Shown one piece after another: positions 18,720 to 27,014 of a DNA stretch of 64,000 nucleotides. A program made the position numbers and the translations under genes. The DNA is taken from positions 1-64,000 of the forward strand of contig NZ_VZPJ01000004.1 in NCBI RefSeq assembly GCF_008801605.1, in the 5' to 3' direction. The DNA comes from Pseudomonas brassicacearum subsp. brassicacearum (GTDB taxonomy: Bacteria > Pseudomonadota > Gammaproteobacteria > Pseudomonadales > Pseudomonadaceae). Below the pieces are notes generated by a model, which saw only the letters and a program-made list of their open reading frames with translations, had not been told where the DNA came from and made no database searches. Numbering within the stretch: the stretch's first letter is position 1; the number at the start of each line of letters is the position of its first letter.

Positions 18720-20207
18720 ATGCCCTTCGAAGTCGCCGATATCTCAATCACCGCCTGGTCGTTGATGAGCCCAACTTACGAGACGCTCAAACCCCACGAA
18801 GCCCTTATCAAGCGTTTCCTGGGGAGCGATCTGCAGGTTCGCTTTCCGACGACCCAGGCGGCCGCGCAGGCGCTGGCGCAGCCCGCTCAGGCCTTTCCCC
18901 TCAAGTGGCGGGTGGGGGCCACTCCATTGGCCGAGGCCAATCAAAGCATCAACCAGTGTCTGGATGCCCTGGCGCTTTATTTGCGGGACCAGGACAAACG
19001 CAAGTACCAGGACATGCTGGACGAGGCGAATGCCACAGGTGGCTCGCTGTTCACCGATGCGCGGAAAAACACACCGGCGCAATTCGTCGGCCAGAAGTGC
19101 ACTTATTACTACCAGGGCGCGTACATGTCGGGTGATCAGTTCGCTGTCGGCGCGGCGTTGCGCCATGACCCCAGCTCACGACTGATCTTGCTCTACGCGG
19201 CCGCTGACGAGGCGGCGGCCAAGCGGCTGGTCAAGTTCTATGGCACTTCCTGTGGGGTAAAGGCCGCTCGGTTGCTGCCGGTGTTGGTCACCGATGCCAA
19301 GGCTGCCTGCGAGACGTGTCGCCTGGTGGTCGACGCCAGGATCAATAAAAGTGCGCTGCCACCCTTCACCGACGCGGTACTGGGATTCCTGGCCGGCGTC
19401 GCCAACGGTGCAAAATTGTGCCCCGTGGGCGGCGCCACCACCGATGTCGCAGCGTCGGTGCTCAGTGGCGACGGCAAGGGCAGCATCGCCAAGTGGGACA
19501 ATGTCGATCCAAATACCAATCGCTACTGGGCGTATCGCCTCGACAAGTTCCTGGGGCTCAAAGGGGTGGTCAAGGGCCAGAGCTACGTCATTGTCTGGAC
19601 CCGCTTCAGCGGCAAGGACGGCGGTGCCCATCCGGAGTTGGACGACAGTTGGACGGGGTTGGGGCAGGTGTGTCACCGGCTGTTGAAAAAAGGTCGGAAC
19701 GTCATCGTGGTCGGACGCCCGAGGACCAACCGGGACCTCAACGTGAAGCTGACGACCCACCTGGGTCAACTCGACCAAGCTGACGGTCTCGTGTCCCGAG
19801 CCAATCTTCAGGTCTGGGGTGAGTATTGGAAGTTGGACAACGGCAACCCCAACCAGAAAATCATCGGGCCGAACCGTGCTGCCGAATATGCCATTTTCCT
19901 GCGCATGAAAAGTGCCGAATGGAATTGCAAACTGGTGCACCTGGGCATGCGCAGCGGTGCGATGGATGCCGCGGCCTTGCTGGGCATGCGCACTCGATTC
20001 ATCGAAAACGCCGGCAACGAGCAGATCGCGCGAACGACCAAATGGACCGGGGCGACCAATACCAATCTTCTCTACCAGCGCATCCCGGTGGCCGAACTGC
20101 CTACCTGGAGGGCGCGAGGCCGAGAGGAAAACCTGGTGGTCAAGCGAGGTTACCTGCCCACAGACCTGGAGATGATCGTCGCCAGTGTCGAGGGCGCATT
20201 GGCTTGA
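18720..20207 (+). CDS. uncharacterised 495-residue protein
   Basis: I do not recognise this gene. The start at 18720 is chosen for the strong GGAGGAAGG just before it; an upstream in-frame start at 18627 is less likely. The protein has no signal peptide or membrane helix, several Cys residues in the middle (TSCGVKAARLL, AACETCRLVVD, AKLCPVGG) and a C-terminal part with alternating hydrophobic strands. The stretch HLGMRSGAMDAAALLGMRTRFIE resembles, in outline, the nucleotide-sugar binding region of GT-B glycosyltransferases; this is a weak visual impression only. No partner genes adjoin it. Base composition is like its neighbours. Confidence 0.75.
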   Translation: MPFEVADISITAWSLMSPTYETLKPHEALIKRFLGSDLQVRFPTTQAAAQALAQPAQAFPLKWRVGATPLAEANQSINQCLDALALYLRDQDKRKYQDMLDEANATGGSLFTDARKNTPAQFVGQKCTYYYQGAYMSGDQFAVGAALRHDPSSRLILLYAAADEAAAKRLVKFYGTSCGVKAARLLPVLVTDAKAACETCRLVVDARINKSALPPFTDAVLGFLAGVANGAKLCPVGGATTDVAASVLSGDGKGSIAKWDNVDPNTNRYWAYRLDKFLGLKGVVKGQSYVIVWTRFSGKDGGAHPELDDSWTGLGQVCHRLLKKGRNVIVVGRPRTNRDLNVKLTTHLGQLDQADGLVSRANLQVWGEYWKLDNGNPNQKIIGPNRAAEYAIFLRMKSAEWNCKLVHLGMRSGAMDAAALLGMRTRFIENAGNEQIARTTKWTGATNTNLLYQRIPVAELPTWRARGREENLVVKRGYLPTDLEMIVASVEGALA

Positions 20208-20263
20208 GGTGAACGGCCGTGCTGCTTCAAGCTGGGGCGGCGGGTATGAATCCGTGCATTTTC

Positions 20264-20277
20264 CTGCAACGTTGCAG
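20264..20277. promoter_or_regulatory. perfect 14-base palindrome, candidate activator site
   Basis: CTGCAACGTTGCAG is fully self-complementary with no loop, so it fits a dimeric protein site rather than an RNA hairpin. It lies about 250 bases upstream of the sigma-54-type promoter, a normal distance for an enhancer-binding protein. The protein that binds it is unknown. Confidence 0.4.
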
Positions 20278-20526
20278 TGCGTTCAGGTTTTCACTGCCTG
20301 GGGTTGAGCGCGGCGCGTGAAGGGTCAGCCGTGGATGAATGAGTAAAAACTTCCCTCTTGTGGGGCAAGGCTGTCCCATTCCACCCGCTCAAGAACCGTT
20401 CAAGCCGCGTTCGAGAGAAAGGGCGCCCGCATTTATGGTCGTTAATGTCGCTAGATCGAAAAATAATTTCGCCTTTTAGTGGTTTTGCAATACTTTTTCT
20501 ATTCAGGGTGTGACGCCGTGACGCTT

Positions 20527-20542
20527 AGGCACACCCTTTGCT
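20527..20542 (+). promoter_or_regulatory. sigma-54 (RpoN) promoter
   Basis: AGGCAC-ACCCT-TTGCT matches the -24/-12 consensus TGGCAC-N5-TTGCW at all but the first position, with exact GG-to-GC spacing. It is on the coding strand about 170 bases before the ATP-grasp gene, pointing to RpoN control such as nitrogen limitation. Confidence 0.65.
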
Positions 20543-20710
20543 AAGCATTGAAAAGCCGGCCTCCCAGGCCTGGACACACCATCCATGAAGAAACAGAGGG
20601 GAATCCCAGGACCGCACTCAATAAAGCAGGGCTCAAAGCAAGGCAAGGCCGAACCGTCGGAATGACGAAGTGATAAGAAATGCCGTGTAGAACGCGGCTG
20701 GGAGTTGGCT

Positions 20711-22120
20711 ATGCCCCACGCTTTTTTTAATGAAATGTATGACGCCAAGGGTGACTGCCGCCCGCATTACCAAGCCTTCTCGCGCTGGCTGGCGGATACA
20801 CCGCTCGAGCTGCTAGAGCAACGCCGCCGCGAAGCCGACCTGCTGTTCCATCGAGCCGGTATCACTTTCACCCTCTACGGGGACGAGCAGGGCACCGAGC
20901 GGTTGATTCCGTTCGACATCATCCCGCGCAGCATCAAGGCCAGCGAATGGCAGATGGTCGAGCGTGGCTGCATTCAGCGGGTCCAGGCCCTGAACATGTT
21001 CCTGGCCGACATCTACCATGGGCAGCACATCCTCAAGGAAGGCATCATTCCTCCCGAACAGGTGCTCGCCAACGAGGGGTATCAGATTGCGATGCAGGGC
21101 CTGAACCTGCACCGCGGCATTTACGCCCATATCGCCGGTGTCGACCTGGTTCGCGACGGTGACGGCAGCTACTACGTGCTGGAGGACAACCTGCGTACCC
21201 CCAGCGGCGTGAGCTACATGCTCGAAGACCGCAAGATGATGATGCGCCTGTTCCCCGAGCTCTTCGCCGCCCAACGCGTGGCTCCCATCGATCATTACCC
21301 GAACCTGCTGCTCGACACTCTCAAGAGCTCAAGCCCCCTCGAGAACCCCACCGCCGTGGTGCTGACCCCGGGGCGCTTCAACAGTGCCTATTTCGAGCAC
21401 GCGTTCCTGGCCCGTGAAATGGGCGTGGAGCTGGTAGAGGGCGCGGACCTGTTCGTGCGTGACGACCATGTCTACATGCGCACCACCGCCGGCCCACGGC
21501 AGGTGGACGTGATTTATCGTCGTCTCGACGATGCCTACCTCGACCCGCTGTCGTTCAACCCCGATTCGATGCTGGGCGTGCCCGGGCTGATCGCTGTGTA
21601 CCGCGCGGGCAATGTGGTGCTGGCGAACGCGGTCGGCACGGGCGTGGCTGATGACAAATCGATCTACCCCTACGTTGACGAGATGATCCGCTTCTACCTC
21701 ACCGAAGAACCGATCCTGAAGAACGTGCCCACCTGGCAGTGTCGCAAGCCTCAGGACCTGTCCCATGTGCTGGCCAACCTGCCGGATCTGGTGGTCAAGG
21801 AAACCCAGGGCTCCGGCGGCTACGGCATGCTGGTCGGGCCGGCCGCCAGCGCGGCGGAGATCGAAGATTTCCGCGCACGCCTCAAGGCCCGTCCTGAAGC
21901 CTACATCGCCCAGCCAACCTTGAGCCTGTCCACGTGCCCGACCTTTGTCGAGAGCGGCATCGCGCCGCGCCACATCGACCTGCGTCCGTTCGTGCTGTCG
22001 GGCAAGGAAACGCGCCTGGTGCCCGGCGGGCTGACCCGCGTGGCGCTGCGCGAAGGCTCGCTGGTGGTGAACTCGTCCCAGGGCGGTGGCACCAAAGACA
22101 CTTGGGTAGTGGAGGACTAA
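20711..22120 (+). CDS. circularly permuted ATP-grasp protein
   Basis: Member of the circularly permuted ATP-grasp type 2 family, 469 residues, predicted to form amide (peptide-like) bonds with ATP. The ATG at 20711 follows GGGAG; an in-frame TTG at 20705 is less likely. Typical stretches are FDIIPR near the front, YYVLEDNLRTPSGVSYMLEDR, VDVIYRRLDDAYLDPL, VKETQGSGGYGMLVGP (nucleotide-binding loop) and HIDLRPFVL. It is the first of three genes, ATP-grasp, alpha-E and transglutaminase, a set predicted by comparative genomics to make a small peptide or tag. The product is unknown. Confidence 0.92.
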   Translation: MPHAFFNEMYDAKGDCRPHYQAFSRWLADTPLELLEQRRREADLLFHRAGITFTLYGDEQGTERLIPFDIIPRSIKASEWQMVERGCIQRVQALNMFLADIYHGQHILKEGIIPPEQVLANEGYQIAMQGLNLHRGIYAHIAGVDLVRDGDGSYYVLEDNLRTPSGVSYMLEDRKMMMRLFPELFAAQRVAPIDHYPNLLLDTLKSSSPLENPTAVVLTPGRFNSAYFEHAFLAREMGVELVEGADLFVRDDHVYMRTTAGPRQVDVIYRRLDDAYLDPLSFNPDSMLGVPGLIAVYRAGNVVLANAVGTGVADDKSIYPYVDEMIRFYLTEEPILKNVPTWQCRKPQDLSHVLANLPDLVVKETQGSGGYGMLVGPAASAAEIEDFRARLKARPEAYIAQPTLSLSTCPTFVESGIAPRHIDLRPFVLSGKETRLVPGGLTRVALREGSLVVNSSQGGGTKDTWVVED

Positions 22121-22123
22121 GAC

Positions 22124-23074
22124 ATGCTTTCAAGAACTGCTTCGGACCTCTATTGGATGTCCCGCTACCTGGAGCGCGCCGAGAACCTGGCGCGCATGCT
22201 CGAAGTCAGCTATTCGTTGTCGCTGATGCCCCAGGCCGGGCGCAGCGATGGCCATGCCGAGCTGGCGATGTCGCTGCTGGCGGCCGGTACGCTGGACGAT
22301 TACAACGCCCGTTATGACGCGCTCAACACCGAGCGCATGCTGCATTTCTTCGCGCTGGATGAAACCAACCCCGGCAGTATCTACAGCTGCCTGCGGGCCG
22401 CGCGGACCAATGCCCATGCCGTGCGCGGGCGCATCACCGCCGACATGTGGGAGAACATCAACGCCACCTGGCTGGAAATGCGCAACATCGCCAGCAACGG
22501 CCTGGGGCGCTACGGCATCAGCCATTTCTGCGAGTGGGTCAAGGAGCGCTCGCACCTGTTCCGTGGCGCGACGTCGGGCACGATCATGCGCAACGATGCC
22601 TATTGCTTCATTCGCCTGGGCACCTTTATCGAGCGGGCCGACAACACGCTGCGCCTGCTGGACGCCCGCTACGAAATGTTCGGCGAGGAATCGGAGGAGG
22701 TCAGCGACAACTCGGCCCGTGGTTATTACCAGTGGAGTGCCTTGTTGCGCGCGTTGTCTTCGTTCGAGGCGTTCAACGAGATCTACCGCAATGCGCCCAA
22801 TGCCGAGCAGGTTTCCGAGATGTTGCTGTTGCGTGCTGACGTCCCACGCTCGCTGCATGCCTGCATCGAGGAGCTGGACCATATTCTCGCCAGCTTGCCG
22901 GGCAACAACGGCCGGCCAGCGCAACGCCTGGCCGCCGAGCTGAATGCGCGCCTGCGTTATTCGGGGATCGATGAGATCCTGGCGTCGGGCCTGCATCAAT
23001 GGTTGACCGACTTGATTGGGCAGATCCGCCACTTGGGCCAGACCGTCCATGAGTCTTACCTGGAGGTCGTATGA
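22124..23074 (+). CDS. alpha-E domain-containing protein
   Basis: All-helical protein of 316 residues of the alpha-E family (PF04168), opening with the characteristic LSRTASDLYWMSRYLERAENLARML. Other marks are GTFIERADNTLRLLDARY and a C-terminal HESYLEVV. Its function is not known; it always accompanies the permuted ATP-grasp protein and is thought to be part of the same peptide-forming system. It begins three bases after the ATP-grasp stop and overlaps the next gene by four bases, so the three are translationally coupled. Confidence 0.93.
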   Translation: MLSRTASDLYWMSRYLERAENLARMLEVSYSLSLMPQAGRSDGHAELAMSLLAAGTLDDYNARYDALNTERMLHFFALDETNPGSIYSCLRAARTNAHAVRGRITADMWENINATWLEMRNIASNGLGRYGISHFCEWVKERSHLFRGATSGTIMRNDAYCFIRLGTFIERADNTLRLLDARYEMFGEESEEVSDNSARGYYQWSALLRALSSFEAFNEIYRNAPNAEQVSEMLLLRADVPRSLHACIEELDHILASLPGNNGRPAQRLAAELNARLRYSGIDEILASGLHQWLTDLIGQIRHLGQTVHESYLEVV

Positions 23075-23868
23075 AACTATCCATACGCCATGACACGACC
23101 TACAGCTACGCCGATGAAGTCTGCACCAGCATCCAGTTCCTGCGCCTGACGCCCCGGGACACTCAGCGCCAGCGCATCCTGGAATGGCACCTGGAGCTGC
23201 CGCGACTGGTACGCAGCCAGATTGATCCCTATGGCAACATCTTGCATGTGATGACCATGGACGAGCCCCACGGCGCCTTGGTACTGACGGCTTATGGCGA
23301 GGTGGAAATCCATCAGTCCATCGCGATGGAACCGGACAACCAGTCGCCGCTGCCTTTCTTGCGCACCAGTCGCCTGACCCAGGCGGATGAGACCCTCAGC
23401 GCCTTCGCCGTCGAGCAATGCGCTGGCCGGCGCGATCGTTCGGCCTTGACCGATCTGATGAATGGTTTGGCGGCGCGGATGCCCTACAGCCCCGGCACGA
23501 CGGCGGTCAACAGCACCGCTGCCGAGGCGTTTGCCGGTGGAACGGGGGTGTGCCAGGACCATACTCACGCATTCCTCGCCTGCGCCCGCAGCCTGGGCAT
23601 TCCTGCGCGCTATGTTTCCGGCTATTTGTGCACCGAAGATGAAAGCCACCTGGCGAGCCACGCCTGGGCGGAAGCCTGGCTGGACGATGGCTGGTACAGC
23701 TTCGACGTGACCAACCGCCTGACCCTTCCCGACCGCCACCTGAAACTGGCGGTCGGCCTGGACTACCTCGACGCCTGCCCGGTACGCGGCATGCGCCGGG
23801 GTGGCGGAGCGGAACAGATGCAGGCGAGGGTGCAGGTAAGCTCGATGGTGCAGGTGCAGCACCAATAA
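23071..23868 (+). CDS. transglutaminase-like protein with N-terminal domain
   Basis: Papain-fold transglutaminase-like protein of 265 residues. The N-terminal bacterial transglutaminase domain is at about 1-85 (ending DPYGNILHVMTMDEPHG, YGEVEI). The catalytic triad is visible as Cys in GTGVCQDHTHAF, His in ASHAWAEAWL and Asp in GWYSFDVTN. Such members act as peptidases or amidases as often as cross-linkers. It is the last gene of the sigma-54-driven operon and might hydrolyse or transfer what the ATP-grasp enzyme makes. Confidence 0.93.
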   Translation: MKLSIRHDTTYSYADEVCTSIQFLRLTPRDTQRQRILEWHLELPRLVRSQIDPYGNILHVMTMDEPHGALVLTAYGEVEIHQSIAMEPDNQSPLPFLRTSRLTQADETLSAFAVEQCAGRRDRSALTDLMNGLAARMPYSPGTTAVNSTAAEAFAGGTGVCQDHTHAFLACARSLGIPARYVSGYLCTEDESHLASHAWAEAWLDDGWYSFDVTNRLTLPDRHLKLAVGLDYLDACPVRGMRRGGGAEQMQARVQVSSMVQVQHQ

Positions 23869-23892
23869 CGGCAGGCTTCATCGCCACCACCC

Positions 23893-24591
23893 GCTCCCAC
23901 ATGGAATCTGGTGGTAGACAGCAAACCTTGTATCCACTCGAGAACCTCTGTGGGAGCAAGGCTTGCCCGCGATGGCGGCAGCCCATCCAACATCGATGCA
24001 AACTGACCCACCGTCTTCGCGAGCAGGCTCGCTCCCACATGGAATCTGGTGGTGGACAGCAAACCTTGTATCTACCCGAGAACCTCTGTGGGAGCAAGGC
24101 TTGCCCGCGATGGCGGCAGCCCATCCAACATCGATGCAAACAGATCCACCGCTTTCGCGAGCAAGCCCGCTCCCACATGGAATCTGGTGGTGGACAGCAA
24201 ACCTTGTATCCACCCGAGAACCCCTGTGGGAGCAAGGCTTGCCCGCGATGGCGGCAGCCCATCCAACATCGATGCAAACAGATCCATCGCTTTCGCGAGC
24301 AAGCTCGCTCCCACATGGAATCTGGTGGTGGACAGCAAACCTTGTATCCACCCGAGAACCCCTGTGGGAGCAAGGCTTGCCCGCGATGGCGGCAGCCCAT
24401 CCAACATCGATGCAAACAGATCCATCGCTTTCGCGAGCAAGCTCGCTCCCACATGGAATCTGGTGGTGGACAGCAAACCTTGTATCCACCCGAGAACCCC
24501 TGTGGGAGCAAGGCTTGCCCGCGATGGCGGCAGCCCATCCAACATCGATGCAAACAGATCCATCGCTTTCGCGAGCAAGCCCGCTCCCACA
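23893..24591. repeat. five-copy 138-bp tandem array of REP pairs
   Basis: The TGGGAGCAAGGCTTGCCCGC core starts at 23951, 24089, 24227, 24365 and 24503, a period of exactly 138 bases. Each unit holds one REP core, the linker GCAGCCCATCCAACATCGAT, a facing REP core and the linker ATGGAATCTGGTGGTGGACA. The last three units are almost identical, the first is the most diverged (AGACAG for GGACAG, TCGAGAACCT for CCGAGAACCC). As 138 is divisible by three, the array stays open in several frames on both strands; none of these is a real gene. It fills the gap between the transglutaminase gene and the next operon. Confidence 0.95.
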
Positions 24592-24760
24592 AAAATCCTC
24601 CAGTCGCCCCAAGTCTGGGCATCTCCCTGGTCTCTCCAAAATGAAGCTTTCATGACAAAAGTTCGGTAGCACATCGCCATTCCCGTCATGCCTGTGTGAC
24701 GTGTTCAAGGGGGCCTGCAAGGTCGTTTTGGAGCCGGGGCGCGAAGCCGGGAGTGAGGCG

Positions 24761-25372
24761 ATGGGGACTATGGAACGTTATTCGAAAGTGGGCATGCAGG
24801 AGCTTGACCAGCGGCTGTCGAAGATCGTCGAGGCGGCGCGCAAGCAGCCGGTCTCGGTGTATCGCTACGGCGCGCCGTGGGTCTGGATCGTTTCCCAGGA
24901 TGACTGGCAAGGCGCGCTCAAGGAAGTGTCCAGCTACATTCCGCAAGGCCATTCACTGGTCTTGCTGCGTCCGCAGATCGACGACCTGCTGGATGACCAT
25001 CGCGATGTGTTGCAGGGCCTCAACGCTGGTGCCCAGATGTTGATCGCACCGCAAACCGCCATGCATATCCTCCTGCTGCAACTGCTCTATTCGGTGCCCA
25101 GCGAGCAGCAACTCTACGAACAACTCAACTACAACCTGCTGTTCCGCTGGTTCGTCGGCCTGGACCTGAACCAGAAGGTCTGGAGCTTCAACGTCCTGAG
25201 CAAAGACCTCGCCACACTGCTGGGCGACGCGCGGGCGGTGCGGCTCATCCAGAAAATCATCGGTGAAGTGTTCTGTGGCGCCTTGCTGCAAATGCCGGAG
25301 TTCTCCTTGAACTTCGCGCTGCTGCACACCTGGCTGGCCCGGCACGCCACGACATCGATCGCAAGCAATTGA
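24761..25372 (+). CDS. PHD-like domain fused to an IS5-type transposase N-terminal domain
   Basis: A 203-residue fusion. Residues about 4-52 look like a PHD/YefM antitoxin-type domain (SKVGMQELDQRLSKIVEAAR, then a short strand and DDWQGALKE). Residues about 100-175 match the DUF772 N-terminal domain of IS5-family transposases (LLLQLLYSVPSEQQLYEQLN, then YNLLFRWFVGL, VWSFNVLSKDLATLL). There is no DDE catalytic domain and no flanking terminal repeat, so it is not an active transposase. Its stop overlaps the start of the TpsB gene, making it the first gene of the nine-gene operon. I infer a domesticated DNA-binding regulator, perhaps of its own operon. ATGs at 24761 and 24770 are both possible. 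Confidence 0.8.
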   Translation: MGTMERYSKVGMQELDQRLSKIVEAARKQPVSVYRYGAPWVWIVSQDDWQGALKEVSSYIPQGHSLVLLRPQIDDLLDDHRDVLQGLNAGAQMLIAPQTAMHILLLQLLYSVPSEQQLYEQLNYNLLFRWFVGLDLNQKVWSFNVLSKDLATLLGDARAVRLIQKIIGEVFCGALLQMPEFSLNFALLHTWLARHATTSIASN

Positions 25373-25398
25373 GCCGTATTTTGAATTCAGGGGGTGGT

Positions 25399-27003
25399 GT
25401 GGAGCATTTCTTCAAATCGCGGCCGGCGCTGTGGGGCTGGTTGCTGCTGGCGGTCGGGGGGCCGTCGGCGTTCGCCGCCGAAGGAGGGCAGGAGGCCGAA
25501 GCGGCGCCGGCGCGCCTGGTGGACGTGAACGAGTATTTCGTGCGGGGCAACACCGTGCTCGATGCCCGGGCCATCGAGGAAGCGGTGTACCCGTTCCTCG
25601 GCCCGCAAAAGGCCTTGAGCGACATCGAAGGCGCCCGGGAGGCCTTGCAAAAGGTCTATCAGGCCCGGGGTTATCAATCGGTGTTCGTTGAGTTGCCAGA
25701 GCAAAAAGTCGAAGACGGCATCGTCTACCTGCAAGTCAGCGAAACCAAGATCGGCCGGGTACGGGTGGTGGGGGCCAAGCATTATTCACCCGTCGAAATC
25801 CGTGATGACGTGCCGGCGCTCAAGGAAGGCGAGGTGCCTGATTTCGCCCAGGTCCAGGCAGAACTGGCGCTGCTGAACAAAACCCCGGGGCGCCAGGTCA
25901 TGCCGCTGGTGCGTGAAGGCCAGCGCCCCGGGACGATGGACGTGGATTTGCAGGTCGAAGACCAGGACCCCTGGCAGGCCAGCCTGGGGCTGAACAACGA
26001 CTACAGTGCCGACACCGAGAAGCTGCGCACGGTCGCCAGCCTGGGTTACAACAACCTCTGGCAACTGGGCCACAGCGTTTCGCTGACCTTCTTCACCGCA
26101 CCCCAGGACACCGAAAACGCCAAGGTCTGGTCGGGCTCCTATACCGCGCCGCTGAGCGAACGCTGGAGTGTGCAGTTCTCGGGTTACCAATCCGACAGCA
26201 ACGTAGCGACGGTTGGCGGCAGCAACGTGTTGGGCAAAGGTCATTCCTACGGGGTGTCGGCGATCTACAGCCTGCCGTCCAGTGGGGCATGGGCCAACAG
26301 TTTTTCGGTCGGGGTGGATTTCAAGGATTTCGAAGAAGAGCTCAACCTCGGTGGTGCCAGCGATAAGGCACCGCTCAAGTACGCGCCGTTCACCTTCGCC
26401 TACAACGGCTTTCGCTACACCGAACACAGCCAGTTGGGCCTCGGCCTGAGCCTGGTGGCGGGTACCCGCAGCCTGCTGGGCTATGGCAGCTCCGACGAAG
26501 AATTCGACTACAAGCGCTATCGCGCCAGCCCCAGCTTCGCCGTGCTCAAGGGCGACGGCAATTACACCTTCACCTTCGGCAATGATTGGCAGACCGCCTC
26601 CAAGGCCGCCTTCCAACTCGCCTCCGGGCCGCTGGTTTCCAACGAACAATTCTCTGCCGGTGGCGCCACCTCGGTGCGTGGCTACCTGGCCGCCGAGCGC
26701 ACCGGTGATGACGGCTACTTGCTGTCCCAGGAGCTGCGCACACCGTCCCTGGCCAAGTTTCTCGGCAGTTATGTCCAGGAGTGGCGCTTCTATGCCTTCG
26801 CCGAAGGCGCGCAGTTGTACTTGCGCGACGAACTGCCCGACCAGGAGGCCGACTACAGCCTCGCCAGCGTCGGCCTCGGCACCCGCGCCAGCCTGAGCAA
26901 ATGGCTGTCCGGCAGCCTCGACTGGGGCTATCCGCTGCTCGAAGGGCCGAACACCTCGAAACAGGAATCGCGCCTGCATTTCAACCTGCAAGCGACGTTT
27001 TGA
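25399..27003 (+). CDS. ShlB/FhaC-type outer-membrane transporter (TpsB family)
   Basis: Two-partner-secretion type outer-membrane protein of about 535 residues. The GTG at 25399 has an AGGGGG site and gives a good signal peptide ending GPSAFA; a TTG at 25369 overlapping the previous stop would add ten residues. A POTRA domain follows (YFVRGNTVLDARAIEEAVYP, then ALQKVYQARGYQSVFVELPEQ and the VGAKHYSPVEIRDDVPALKEG region), then a 16-strand type barrel with the conserved loop-6 pattern VRGYLAAER and a C-terminal Phe (LQATF). No TpsA exoprotein gene is next to it. Instead it leads ExbB, ExbD and TonB genes, an odd partnership because TpsB proteins normally need no TonB energy. Confidence 0.88.
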   Translation: MEHFFKSRPALWGWLLLAVGGPSAFAAEGGQEAEAAPARLVDVNEYFVRGNTVLDARAIEEAVYPFLGPQKALSDIEGAREALQKVYQARGYQSVFVELPEQKVEDGIVYLQVSETKIGRVRVVGAKHYSPVEIRDDVPALKEGEVPDFAQVQAELALLNKTPGRQVMPLVREGQRPGTMDVDLQVEDQDPWQASLGLNNDYSADTEKLRTVASLGYNNLWQLGHSVSLTFFTAPQDTENAKVWSGSYTAPLSERWSVQFSGYQSDSNVATVGGSNVLGKGHSYGVSAIYSLPSSGAWANSFSVGVDFKDFEEELNLGGASDKAPLKYAPFTFAYNGFRYTEHSQLGLGLSLVAGTRSLLGYGSSDEEFDYKRYRASPSFAVLKGDGNYTFTFGNDWQTASKAAFQLASGPLVSNEQFSAGGATSVRGYLAAERTGDDGYLLSQELRTPSLAKFLGSYVQEWRFYAFAEGAQLYLRDELPDQEADYSLASVGLGTRASLSKWLSGSLDWGYPLLEGPNTSKQESRLHFNLQATF

Positions 27004-27014
27004 ACCCAGGAGTC

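Larger units (their letters stand above)
20208..20710. other. 500-base gene-free region upstream of the ATP-grasp operon
   Basis: No convincing coding sequence on either strand. The stretch holds a perfect 14-base palindrome (20264-20277), an AT-richer part around 20445-20505 and a sigma-54-type promoter (20527-20542), leaving a leader of about 160 bases before the ATP-grasp gene. This is consistent with a regulatory region carrying distant activator sites. Confidence 0.6.

Noticed and set aside
23893..24591. CRISPR array
   Set aside because: The whole 138-base unit repeats including the linkers, there are no unique spacers and no cas genes.
23507..24720. Repeat proteins of 200-370 residues in the tandem array
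   Set aside because: Product of a 138-base period being a multiple of three; codons are REP sequence.
24761..25372. Active IS5 insertion sequence
   Set aside because: Only the N-terminal DUF772 region is present, without a DDE domain or terminal inverted repeats, and it is fused in frame to another domain.
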